This document shows, piece by piece, positions 1 through 6,120 of a DNA stretch of 8,458 nt. Both the position numbers and the translations under genes were made by a program. The DNA lies in contig JAQUMQ010000048.1 in assembly GCA_028718045.1 (NCBI GenBank), forward strand, positions 1 to 8,458, given 5' to 3'. Each line of letters begins with the position of its first letter. Positions within the stretch are counted from its first letter, which is position 1. The notes beneath the pieces were generated by a model. The model saw only the letters and a program-made list of their open reading frames with translations, did no database searches and was not told the origin of the DNA. This DNA comes from Actinomycetota bacterium (GTDB lineage: Bacteria > Actinomycetota > Humimicrobiia > Humimicrobiales > Humimicrobiaceae).

Positions 1-914
1 AAGTGCACGGCAGAGGCAAACCTCTTGACAAAGATGTGATATTTAAAACAATCGCAAAACAAACGCCTGGATTTACCGGAGCCGATCTCGCAAATCTTTT
101 TAATGAAGCCTCGCTTTTGTCGGCAAGACATAACAAGAAGAAAATTAGCATGTTTGAAATAGAACAAGCAATAGAAAGGGTAATTGCCGGTCCCGAAAAG
201 AAGACCAGGGTTATTTCCGAAAAGGAAAAGAAAATCATTGCATATCATGAATCAGGTCATGCTTTACTTGCCTACATATTGCCAAATACCGATCCTGTTT
301 ATAAAATCTCCATTATTTCAAGAGGAAGGGCTTTGGGATATACGATTACTTTACCGGAAGAAGACAGGTTTCTTAAATCCAAGGTCGAACTTCTTGATAA
401 TATAAAAATGCTTCTTGGTGGTAGAGTTGCGGAAGAGCTTGTATTTAACGATATAACAAGTGGTGCCGAAAATGATATTGACAGAGCTACAAAGCTTGCA
501 AGACAAATGGTAACAGATTTTGGCATGAGTGATAAATTGGGTCCGGTTGCTTTTAAGGGTGAATCTGATGAGGTATTTTTAGGCAATCAATTAGTCTCAA
601 GGCCTCATTATAGCGATAAGGTTGCTGCTGTTATAGATGATGAAGTGCATTTTATTATTGAAAACAGCTTCAATGAAGCCAAAAAAATTTTAGCTGAGAA
701 TAATTTGGTATTGAAGGAACTATCGGAGGTATTAATAGAAAAAGAAACCTTGAATAAAGATGAGGTTATTAAAATTCTCGGCAAGCTAAATGCCAATAAA
801 TCCGAAAACTTCAAGCCTGATGAAAGCGAATCAGCAAGCGAAAAGGATAAACTTAAAAAAACAAAAAAAACTTCCAAAACTACCGTAGCGGAACCAGTTT
901 CGGATATGACTTAG
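1..914 (+). CDS. ftsH: ATP-dependent zinc metalloprotease FtsH, C-terminal part (5'-truncated)
   Basis: This is the C-terminal part of the membrane-anchored AAA+ protease that degrades misfolded or regulatory membrane and cytosolic proteins. The reading frame is open from the window edge, so the N-terminal membrane segments, Walker A/B motifs and SRH lie upstream. The GTG at position 3 is an internal Val codon, not a start. Counting from that codon, residues 22-42 are the AAA lid signature (TPGFTGADLANLFNEASLL). HESGH at 82-86 is the zinc-binding HExxH motif, with Ser in place of the usual Ala. The third zinc ligand is probably Asp158 in SGAENDID. The last 40 residues are a Lys/Ser/Glu-rich low-complexity tail, typical of the variable FtsH C-terminus. 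It lies 126 bases upstream of folE, a neighbourhood common in several bacterial phyla. Assignment is secure. Confidence 0.97.
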   Translation, partial: VHGRGKPLDKDVIFKTIAKQTPGFTGADLANLFNEASLLSARHNKKKISMFEIEQAIERVIAGPEKKTRVISEKEKKIIAYHESGHALLAYILPNTDPVYKISIISRGRALGYTITLPEEDRFLKSKVELLDNIKMLLGGRVAEELVFNDITSGAENDIDRATKLARQMVTDFGMSDKLGPVAFKGESDEVFLGNQLVSRPHYSDKVAAVIDDEVHFIIENSFNEAKKILAENNLVLKELSEVLIEKETLNKDEVIKILGKLNANKSENFKPDESESASEKDKLKKTKKTSKTTVAEPVSDMT

Positions 915-1040
915 AAGATTTTCAACAACACGGTTTTTACAGCGAAATCAAAAGAAAATGCCATGGGGATTTCGTTTAAATTTTTAAGTTTGTTTTTAAT
1001 AAAATTATAAATTTCTTAATATGGCAGAAATAAGGTTTAG

Positions 1041-1607
1041 GTGGATAAAAAGCTAATTGAGGAAGGTGTCAGATTAATTTTAAAAGGCATTGGCGAAAAT
1101 CTCGACAGAGAAGGCCTTCAAGATACCCCAAAAAGGGTTGCCGATATGTATGAAGAAATATTTTCAGGCATAAACCAGTGCCCTGCTTCAGTTTTAAAAT
1201 CGATGTTTGACGAGAATCATGACGAAATTATTGTCATTAAGGATATTCCATTTTATTCCGTTTGCGAGCATCACTTGATTCCGTTTATAGGGAAAGCTCA
1301 TGTTGCATATATTCCCAACGCAAAAGGCGAAATAGCAGGTTTATCTAAAATTACAAGGCTTGTTGACATAGTTGCAAAAAGGCCTCAAGTTCAGGAAAGA
1401 CTCACAACCATAGTCGCAGATACTTTGGAAAATAAATTGGAAGCAAGAGCAGTACTTGTTATTATTGAAGCGGAACACCTCTGTATGAGCATGAGGGGAG
1501 TAAAAAAACCGAAGACAGTTACTATAACTTCTGCGGTAAGGGGAGTATTCAGAAGAAATGCTGCTTCAAGAGCTGAGGCTATTGCGTTGATTAAAGATAA
1601 CAGATAG
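1041..1607 (+). CDS. folE: GTP cyclohydrolase I FolE
   Basis: This enzyme converts GTP to 7,8-dihydroneopterin triphosphate plus formate, the first committed step of folate synthesis, as a cytosolic decamer in the family. At 188 residues it has the usual length of the type I enzyme. The zinc-site motif SVCEHHLIPF (73-82) supplies Cys75 and His78, and Cys148 in EAEHLCMSMRG completes the triad. GLSKITRLV (100-108) and QVQERLT (116-122) are further family signatures. The chosen start is GTG at 1041, preceded by TAAGG at 1031-1035 as a weak ribosome-binding site. An ATG at 1021 is out of frame and reads only 11 codons. The gene sits between ftsH and folP, and the folate genes probably share transcription with 63-134 base spacers. 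All catalytic residues checked are intact. Confidence 0.97.
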   Translation: MDKKLIEEGVRLILKGIGENLDREGLQDTPKRVADMYEEIFSGINQCPASVLKSMFDENHDEIIVIKDIPFYSVCEHHLIPFIGKAHVAYIPNAKGEIAGLSKITRLVDIVAKRPQVQERLTTIVADTLENKLEARAVLVIIEAEHLCMSMRGVKKPKTVTITSAVRGVFRRNAASRAEAIALIKDNR

Positions 1608-1670
1608 TTAAAAATAATCAAACAGTAACAAATAAGATTAAGGTAAAGCAGATTATCTGTATTTGAAGAT

Positions 1671-2882
1671 ATGAATTACAAAATCAGACAATTATTTATA
1701 GAAGAAAAATCAGATGCTTTTAATTCATTCATGAAAATCAGGGCATCCGGCGCAGGTGCAAGAATAATGGCTGATAAAATTACGAACATCGCAATTAAAA
1801 TAAATGATATTGACAATAGAGCTGCAAACATATTGAAACAGGAAATGCTTGCAAGGGATGGAGACGTGGCTACTTCAAGAGAAACTCTGCATTCTTCGGC
1901 ACAAAAATCCGATATCATAATTTTTGGAACCAGAAAAAATATAAAAAGCCTTATAGATAAAATAAGCATTCAACCTTTTGGTTTAAAATCCTTATCGGTC
2001 GAACTTAATGATTTTCTGGATCATATTGAAAATACCGAATCTTGCGAAATATTAAGAATTAAGCAAAAAGAATTTAACCTTAAAAATAAAGTTGTGATCA
2101 TGGGTATCCTGAACGTAACTTCCGATTCTTTTTTTGATGGCGGAAAATATTATGATATTAAAAATGCGTTTAAGAGAGCCGACAAAATCGTTGAGGAAGG
2201 TGCGGATATAATAGATGTTGGAGGAATGTCGACCAGACCCGGATCTGCTCCCGTAAGTGCCGAAGAGGAGATTGAAAGAACCGTTCCCATAATAAGCTAT
2301 ATTAAAAAAAACCACGATATATTGATCTCGGTAGATACATATAGAAGCAGCGTGGCGATAAAAGCAATAGAAGCGGGAGCTGACATAATAAATGATATAA
2401 GCGGATTGGTCCTTGATGACAATATGGCAAAAGTTGTGTCAGATTATAATTCATCTTTAGTATTGATGCATATGAAGGGAACTCCTCAAGATATGCAGAA
2501 AGATCCATTTTACGAGGATGTTATTGAAGAAATCTATGATTTTTTTCAAACCCAAGCAACCTTAGCAATCGAACGCGGAATAAAACCCGGAAATATTATA
2601 ATTGATCCCGGTCTTGGTTTCGGAAAGAATCTCGAACACAATTTTACCATAGTAAAAAAGCTAAAAGATTTCAAATCCCTTGGATTTCCGATTTTAATAG
2701 GAGCATCCAGAAAATCATTTACAGGTGCCTTATCCAATCTGCCACCCGATAAAAGATTGGAAGGGAGCCTTGCCGTTGAAGTCATGTCTGTAATGAATGG
2801 GGCAAATTTACTTCGTGTTCACGATGTCGAGAAGACTATAAGGGCGATAAAATTAGTAAAAGCAATCCAAGACATTAAGTAA
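1671..2882 (+). CDS. folP: Dihydropteroate synthase FolP, long form with N-terminal extension
   Basis: FolP condenses p-aminobenzoate with 6-hydroxymethyl-7,8-dihydropterin pyrophosphate to give dihydropteroate, and the family is the target of sulfonamides. The TIM-barrel domain starts near residue 138 and shows the canonical motifs: GILNVTSDSFFDGG (145-158), DVGGMSTRPGS (182-192, with Met where Glu is commonest), SVDTYRSSVA (220-229), NDISG (241-245), LMHMKGTPQDMQ (265-276), DPGLGFGK (312-319), GASRKSF (344-350) and RVHDV (382-386). At 403 residues the protein is about 125 longer than the classic enzyme. The surplus is an N-terminal domain (1-130) containing ILKQEMLARDGDVATSRET and QPFGLKSL. 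I know this style of extension from DHPS proteins of some anaerobic bacteria, and its role is unclear. The ATG start has only a poor SD (GAAG, about 2 bases upstream). An N-terminal domain this long in frame argues for this start. Confidence 0.95.
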   Translation: MNYKIRQLFIEEKSDAFNSFMKIRASGAGARIMADKITNIAIKINDIDNRAANILKQEMLARDGDVATSRETLHSSAQKSDIIIFGTRKNIKSLIDKISIQPFGLKSLSVELNDFLDHIENTESCEILRIKQKEFNLKNKVVIMGILNVTSDSFFDGGKYYDIKNAFKRADKIVEEGADIIDVGGMSTRPGSAPVSAEEEIERTVPIISYIKKNHDILISVDTYRSSVAIKAIEAGADIINDISGLVLDDNMAKVVSDYNSSLVLMHMKGTPQDMQKDPFYEDVIEEIYDFFQTQATLAIERGIKPGNIIIDPGLGFGKNLEHNFTIVKKLKDFKSLGFPILIGASRKSFTGALSNLPPDKRLEGSLAVEVMSVMNGANLLRVHDVEKTIRAIKLVKAIQDIK

Positions 2883-3016
2883 AGAAACAACATGCAAATT
2901 TATGGCATAAAGCGATGTAAAATTTAAAGCATAAGGCAAGATTAAAAGCCGGATTGTTTTAATTTATCATCTAAAGTCGCACCTTATTATCAACTTATGG
3001 TTAACTTCTAATTTTT

Positions 3017-3889
3017 ATGTTTGAAATATTTGTTAAAAATTTAAGATTATACGGATATCATGGAGTAAAACCCGAAGAAAAAACCGAGGGTCAATATTTT
3101 ATTTTTAATATCAAGATAAAGATAAATAAAGAAAGTTTTAAGGATGGGGATAATATCTGCCAAACCGTTAATTACTCTGAAGTTATTCGCATAATAAAAG
3201 AAATAAATTCGAAAAACAAATTCGACTTGATCGAAACACTGGCAGAAAAGATTGCGGTAAAAATTTCGGAAATGTCTTGTATGATAAACAAGGTAAAAGT
3301 CAAGGTTGAAAAAGCCGAACCTCCCATAAATGAAAAATTAGACAGCGTCGGAGTTTCATTTGAAACAAAATTAAGTCAAAAAATAAAAAACGGAAAAATT
3401 GTTTATCTTTCCATAGGAACCAATATAGGAAATAAACTTGAAAATATTAAAAATGCTTTAAACCTTCTAAAAAAGTCCGGAATTTTTAAGATACTTATGG
3501 TTTCTTCGATTTATGAAACCGAGCCTATGTATTTTAAAAATCAGGAAAACTTTTTTAATATCGCAGTCAAAGTTTCGGTATGCAGTTCGGTCGATCCTTT
3601 TGTCTTGCTCGGTTATGTTAAAAGCATGGAGTATAAATTAGGAAGAGAAAAACAAATCAAAAAAAATGGTCCAAGAATTATTGACATCGATATTTTACAT
3701 ATGGATGGAGCAGCGATAGATTCCGATATACTGAAAATTCCTCATCCTCGGATTTCGGAAAGAAATTTCGTCATGATACCATTATCGGAAATTGCCCCGG
3801 ATTTTATGATTAACGGGGTAAATATTATGGAATATGTTAATAAAAATATTTTTAATGAAAAAGTTGTGAAAATAAATCAGAATATATGA
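3017..3889 (+). CDS. folBK: Fused dihydroneopterin aldolase (FolB) - HPPK (FolK)
   Basis: This bifunctional folate enzyme joins two activities. Residues 1-120 are dihydroneopterin aldolase, which cleaves dihydroneopterin to 6-hydroxymethyl-dihydropterin and glycolaldehyde. Visible motifs are LYGYHGVKPEE (11-21), VNYSEV (51-56) with the conserved Tyr53, LIETLAEKIA (71-80), and VEKAEPPI (97-104) with the likely catalytic Lys99. Residues 128-275 are 6-hydroxymethyl-dihydropterin pyrophosphokinase. Its motifs are LSIGTNIGNKLENI (131-144), SSIYETEP (163-170), FFNIAV (179-184), GPRIIDIDIL (218-227) with Mg-binding Asp223 and Asp225, and IPHPRISERNF (241-251). The usual Trp before GPR is replaced (KKNGPR). 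A linker of under 10 residues joins the halves. No convincing Shine-Dalgarno precedes ATG 3017. An in-frame stop at 3002-3004 and the FolB alignment nevertheless fix this start. The product feeds FolP, encoded just upstream. Confidence 0.95.
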   Translation: MFEIFVKNLRLYGYHGVKPEEKTEGQYFIFNIKIKINKESFKDGDNICQTVNYSEVIRIIKEINSKNKFDLIETLAEKIAVKISEMSCMINKVKVKVEKAEPPINEKLDSVGVSFETKLSQKIKNGKIVYLSIGTNIGNKLENIKNALNLLKKSGIFKILMVSSIYETEPMYFKNQENFFNIAVKVSVCSSVDPFVLLGYVKSMEYKLGREKQIKKNGPRIIDIDILHMDGAAIDSDILKIPHPRISERNFVMIPLSEIAPDFMINGVNIMEYVNKNIFNEKVVKINQNI

Positions 3890-3917
3890 GAATTTCATAA
3901 AAGTTAAATATATAAAT

Positions 3918-4016
3918 CTCATAAAGCTTTAAAACTGTACACAAACTAATTATGCAATGCTATGTAATGCAAGGCTCATAAAATATCCTCAAAATGTTTT
4001 AAAACTGAAAACAAAC
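3918..4016 (+). repeat. Imperfect direct repeats in the transporter leader
   Basis: CTCATAAA occurs at 3918-3925 and 3975-3982. TTTAAAACTG followed 13 bases from its start by ACAAAC occurs at 3928-3946 and again at 3998-4016, an offset of 70. Between them, TATGCAATGC (3951-3960) is followed directly by TATGTAATGC (3961-3970). The pattern looks like an old tandem duplication with later indels, or paired binding sites. No function can be assigned from sequence alone. Confidence 0.5.
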
Positions 4017-4083
4017 CTTTTTAAATCAAGATAACAACTATTTTCTTTTAACGATAATTTTTTTTCAAGCAATGATATTTACA

Positions 4084-4099
4084 GGCAATAATTATTGCC
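4084..4099. promoter_or_regulatory. Perfect 16-bp palindrome overlapping the -35 region
   Basis: GGCAATAATTATTGCC is an exact 16-base palindrome without spacer. It ends inside the proposed -35 hexamer (TTGCCG, 4096-4101) of the transporter promoter. This shape and position suit a dimeric transcription factor. I cannot name the regulator. It could also be a chance AT-rich palindrome, but the GGC/GCC ends make that less likely. Confidence 0.45.
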
Positions 4100-4126
4100 G
4101 TATACAATATTAGGTGCTAATATAAT
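4096..4126 (+). promoter_or_regulatory. Candidate sigma-70 promoter of the metal transporter operon
   Basis: A perfect -10 box TATAAT lies at 4121-4126. The best -35 match upstream is TTGCCG at 4096-4101 (4 of 6 consensus bases), separated by 19 bases, slightly longer than optimal. The predicted start site falls near 4132-4134, inside the inverted repeat at 4127-4155, which gives a leader of about 45 bases before the ATG at 4177. TATAAT can occur by chance in DNA this AT-rich. Its position next to the operator-like repeat raises confidence. Confidence 0.5.
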
Positions 4127-4155
4127 CGTGTTATTTTTTTAATATTAATAACACG
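4127..4155. promoter_or_regulatory. NikR-like operator (inverted repeat GTGTTAT-N13-ATAACAC)
   Basis: A perfect 9-bp inverted repeat, CGTGTTATT (4127-4135) and AATAACACG (4147-4155), is separated by 11 bases. Read as half-sites it is GTGTTAT-N13-ATAACAC. From memory, the non-enterobacterial NikR site described for Geobacter is GTGTTAC-N13/14-GTAACAC, which differs by one base per half-site. The repeat begins right after the -10 TATAAT and covers the expected transcription start, as a repressor site would. The downstream genes encode a Ni/Co transporter. An alternative reading is a weak hairpin terminator, since TTTTA follows at 4156-4160. Confidence 0.55.
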
Positions 4156-4161
4156 TTTTAT

Positions 4162-4168
4162 AGGAAGG
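4162..4168 (+). promoter_or_regulatory. Strong ribosome-binding site of cbiM/nikM
   Basis: AGGAAGG ends 8 bases before ATG 4177. It is one of the two strongest Shine-Dalgarno sequences in the window. It fixes the start so that the protein begins Met-His-Ile-Pro-Asp-Gly. That matters because the N-terminal amine and His2 are metal ligands in this family. Confidence 0.7.
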
Positions 4169-4176
4169 AAGAAAAA

Positions 4177-4839
4177 ATGCATATACCGGATGGATTCATT
4201 GATATAAAAACTGCTGCAACTACCGGAGTACTTTCTTTTGGAGGGCTTGTTTTGGCTTTAACGAAAGTGAAACAGTTTTTCAAGGCAAAAGTAGTGGTAG
4301 TCATGGGAGTATTTGCCGCTTTGATTTTTGCGGCACAAATGGTTAACTTTACTATCGTTGGCGGTACCTCCGGTCATTTACTGGGAGCAGCGCTTGCTTC
4401 GATTATCTTAGGCCCATATGCAGGGGGTATTATTATTGCAATTGTTTTGATAGTGCAAGCTTTTGCATTCGGAGACGGTGGAATTGCAGCAATCGGAGCA
4501 AATATTTTTAATATGGCAATCATAGGTGTCATCAGCGCTTATTTGGTTTATAAACTTATTACAAGATTCTCAAAATCTCGAACTGTTTTTTATGCTGGCG
4601 TAGCTGTTTCTTCCTGGTTTTCTGTCGTGATAGCTTCAATCTTTTGTAGCTTCGAACTTGCAATTTCAGGAACATATGCCCTTGGCGTCACTCTTGGAGC
4701 GATGGTGCCAATTCATATGATAATAGGAGTAGGAGAAGCTATAATTACCACCCTTGTAATTGCCTTTATCGATAAAGTAAGGCCTGACATCATAATGACA
4801 AAAAACTGGGCCAAAGTTGATATTTTTGAAACTAAATAA
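4177..4839 (+). CDS. cbiM: ECF-type nickel/cobalt transporter, substrate-binding membrane subunit CbiM/NikM
   Basis: This is the S-component-like integral membrane protein that binds Ni2+ or Co2+ and gives the ECF transporter its specificity. It starts MHIPDGF, the family's invariant N-terminus. In the solved NikM family structure the Met1 amine, His2 and His67 ligate the metal, and here NFTIVGGTSGHLLGAALA (57-74) places a His exactly at 67. Other family motifs are LIVQAFAFGDGGIAAIGANIFNM (split as 91-100 and 101-113) and HMIIGVGEAIITT (180-192). About six hydrophobic segments span roughly residues 13-30, 38-60, 68-97, 103-128, 136-160 and 168-198. Length (220) is normal. It is the first gene of the transporter unit, behind the putative NikR operator. 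Residues alone do not settle Ni versus Co. The operator and the PDGLE partner favour nickel (nikM). Confidence 0.93.
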   Translation: MHIPDGFIDIKTAATTGVLSFGGLVLALTKVKQFFKAKVVVVMGVFAALIFAAQMVNFTIVGGTSGHLLGAALASIILGPYAGGIIIAIVLIVQAFAFGDGGIAAIGANIFNMAIIGVISAYLVYKLITRFSKSRTVFYAGVAVSSWFSVVIASIFCSFELAISGTYALGVTLGAMVPIHMIIGVGEAIITTLVIAFIDKVRPDIIMTKNWAKVDIFETK

Positions 4840-4875
4840 ATAAAAATTAAAAATATTTTACGAGAGAGAGCCATA

Positions 4876-5184
4876 ATGAAAATGAAAGATAAGGTATTTT
4901 TTTTAATTATTGCAATAGCGGCAATTATAGTTGGATTATTTTTATCACCTTTGGCATCAAGTTATCCGGACGGGCTTGAGAAAGTAGCAGAAAAGCTCGG
5001 ATTTGCGGATAAAGCATCAAGTTTTGCTAATTTCAAATTTATGATACCCGACTATTCATTTCCGGGAATAAAAAGTGCTTTCTGGCAAACTTCCTTTGCT
5101 GGATTTTTTGGAGTCCTGATAATTTTTGCAATATTTGCTTTAATTTTACTTATAACGGTTATTATTGGTAAAAATAAAAAGTAA
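4876..5184 (+). CDS. nikN: PDGLE-domain small subunit of Ni/Co ECF transporter (NikN-like)
   Basis: This small membrane protein of 102 residues is required with CbiM/NikM for metal uptake. Its membrane segments lie at about residues 7-26 and 77-98. They flank an extracytoplasmic loop containing PDGLEKVAEKLGF (31-43) and IPDYSFPG (57-64), the hallmark of PDGLE-domain proteins. Canonical CbiN has a different loop, with a PWF/ESLLF-type signature not seen here. I therefore call this the PDGLE/NikN type, not CbiN, even though databases may file it under CbiN-like. GAGAGAG at 4862-4868 serves as ribosome-binding site for ATG 4876, and a second in-frame ATG lies two codons on. It follows cbiM by 36 bases and is surely cotranscribed with it. 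Confidence 0.88.
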   Translation: MKMKDKVFFLIIAIAAIIVGLFLSPLASSYPDGLEKVAEKLGFADKASSFANFKFMIPDYSFPGIKSAFWQTSFAGFFGVLIIFAIFALILLITVIIGKNKK

Positions 5185-5225
5185 AAAAGATTTAACTGCT
5201 TGGGGTAAAATGTTCAAATCTTTTT
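5184..5225 (+). terminator. Intra-operon hairpin, possible attenuator or partial terminator
   Basis: AAAAAGATTT (5184-5193) and AAATCTTTTT (5216-5225) are perfect 10-bp complements. With C5215 bulged, AAC (5194-5196) can also pair with GTT (5212-5214), giving a 13-bp stem and a 15-base loop. The 3' arm ends in a U-run, as in a terminator with an A-tract on the other side. It starts at the last base of the nikN-like stop codon and ends 8 bases before the cbiQ Shine-Dalgarno. The stem has little GC, so termination would be weak. Partial read-through, mRNA-end protection or an accidental AT repeat are all possible. Confidence 0.4.
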
Positions 5226-5245
5226 ATGTTCCTAGAAGGCAATGA

Positions 5246-6007
5246 ATGAAAAGCTTAATAGATGTAAGGGTAAAATTAATAATTACTGTTGTCACAATTT
5301 TTTTTATAGTAAGTGTTTCAAAGCCTGGTTATTTAATTTTGTGTTCTTATTTTATATTATGCACAATAATTGTCATTATTTTTAAACCTGACTTTGTTGA
5401 GTTTATAAAAAGACTTTTCAAATTATACTTAGTTCCTCTTTTGCTATCGATTTTTATTCCATTTGCAAGCAAAGGTAATATATTATATGAATTAAGGCTA
5501 AGCATTATAAAAATTCAGATTACAGATAATGGTATATCGACGTTTTACTCGGTTTTGATCAAGTCGTTTTTATCTTTATTTCTTTTGTGTGCGTTGATCG
5601 TTTCAACTGACGAGAGGGAAATTTTATGGGGTTTAAGAAAATTATATGTTCCAAGGATTTTTGTATCGATAATATTTTTAATGTATCGATATTTTTTTCT
5701 TTTTAAGGATGAGCTCGTCGCTGGTAAAAGGGCAATCAATTCAAGAGTATTTAAAAAGTCAGGATTTGCAATAAACAAAAAAACCGCGTACCTTCTAGGG
5801 AGTTTGTTTATAAGAACTTTTACCAGAGCGGAAAATATATATCTTGCCATGCAATCAAGAGGATTTAACGGCAACTTTCACATAATATCTGATGATCAAA
5901 GGATAAATAAAGTAAGTATATTTACGATAGCGTCTTTGTTGTTTCTTAACATATCCATCAGAACCATCGGCTTTTTTAATCTTTTTTCTTCTGGAAAAAT
6001 AATGTAA
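5246..6007 (+). CDS. cbiQ: ECF transporter transmembrane coupling subunit CbiQ/NikQ (T component)
   Basis: This T component links the metal-binding subunit to the ATPase in the membrane. At 253 residues it is normal for CbiQ. It starts with the family pattern LIDVRVKLI (4-12), and hydrophobic segments lie near 10-25, 28-46, 60-75, 98-120, 138-155 and 223-247. The cytoplasmic coupling region holds the two short Ala-x-x-x-Arg motifs that dock on the ATPase: AINSRV (163-168), and AMQSRG (201-206) within RAENIYLAMQSRGFNG. The start ATG 5246 is chosen because AGAAGG (5234-5239) is spaced 6 bases away. An ATG at 5242 is out of frame. It follows the hairpin after the PDGLE gene and precedes cbiO by 113 bases. 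Overall divergence from textbook CbiQ is high, but motifs and context agree. Confidence 0.9.
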   Translation: MKSLIDVRVKLIITVVTIFFIVSVSKPGYLILCSYFILCTIIVIIFKPDFVEFIKRLFKLYLVPLLLSIFIPFASKGNILYELRLSIIKIQITDNGISTFYSVLIKSFLSLFLLCALIVSTDEREILWGLRKLYVPRIFVSIIFLMYRYFFLFKDELVAGKRAINSRVFKKSGFAINKKTAYLLGSLFIRTFTRAENIYLAMQSRGFNGNFHIISDDQRINKVSIFTIASLLFLNISIRTIGFFNLFSSGKIM

Positions 6008-6120
6008 TTTCGGTTATAAAATATCTAATTGATTGTTTAATAATTTTTCTTAAAGATTTTATACTCTAAATTTATCTTCGGTAATTTAATTGGATTTATG
6101 ATTATATTTTAGGATTAGCG

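Noticed and set aside
299..586. Antisense and alternative-frame ORFs over ftsH, folE, folP and cbiQ
   Set aside because: They are shadows of strongly supported genes, lack ribosome-binding sites and resemble no known protein.
915..1040. Tetrahydrofolate riboswitch or dedicated promoter upstream of folE
   Set aside because: The 126-base spacer shows no THF-riboswitch-like conserved core and no -35/-10 pair with acceptable spacing.
1021..1056. An 11-codon ORF (ATG 1021 to TAA 1056) overlapping the folE start, as a possible leader peptide
   Set aside because: It is very short, has no ribosome-binding site or attenuator structure, and shows no biased amino-acid content; chance is the simplest explanation.
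2941..2963. Inverted repeat ATTAAAA/TTTTAAT between folP and folBK
   Set aside because: It is a 7-bp, all A-T stem without a following U-run, within the range expected by chance.
3885..3923. Bulged hairpin TATGAGA/TCTCATA around the folBK stop codon, as a terminator
   Set aside because: The stem is interrupted, the loop is about 18 bases and no U-run follows.
3890..4176. Cobalamin or NiCo riboswitch upstream of the transporter
   Set aside because: No B12-box-like GCCACTG segment, no G-rich NiCo four-way-junction pattern, and the predicted leader after TATAAT is only about 45 bases.
6008..6120. Internal promoter in the cbiQ-cbiO spacer (TATACT at 6060-6065)
   Set aside because: The nearest -35-like TTGTTT is 21 bases away; the spacing and AT richness make the match unconvincing.
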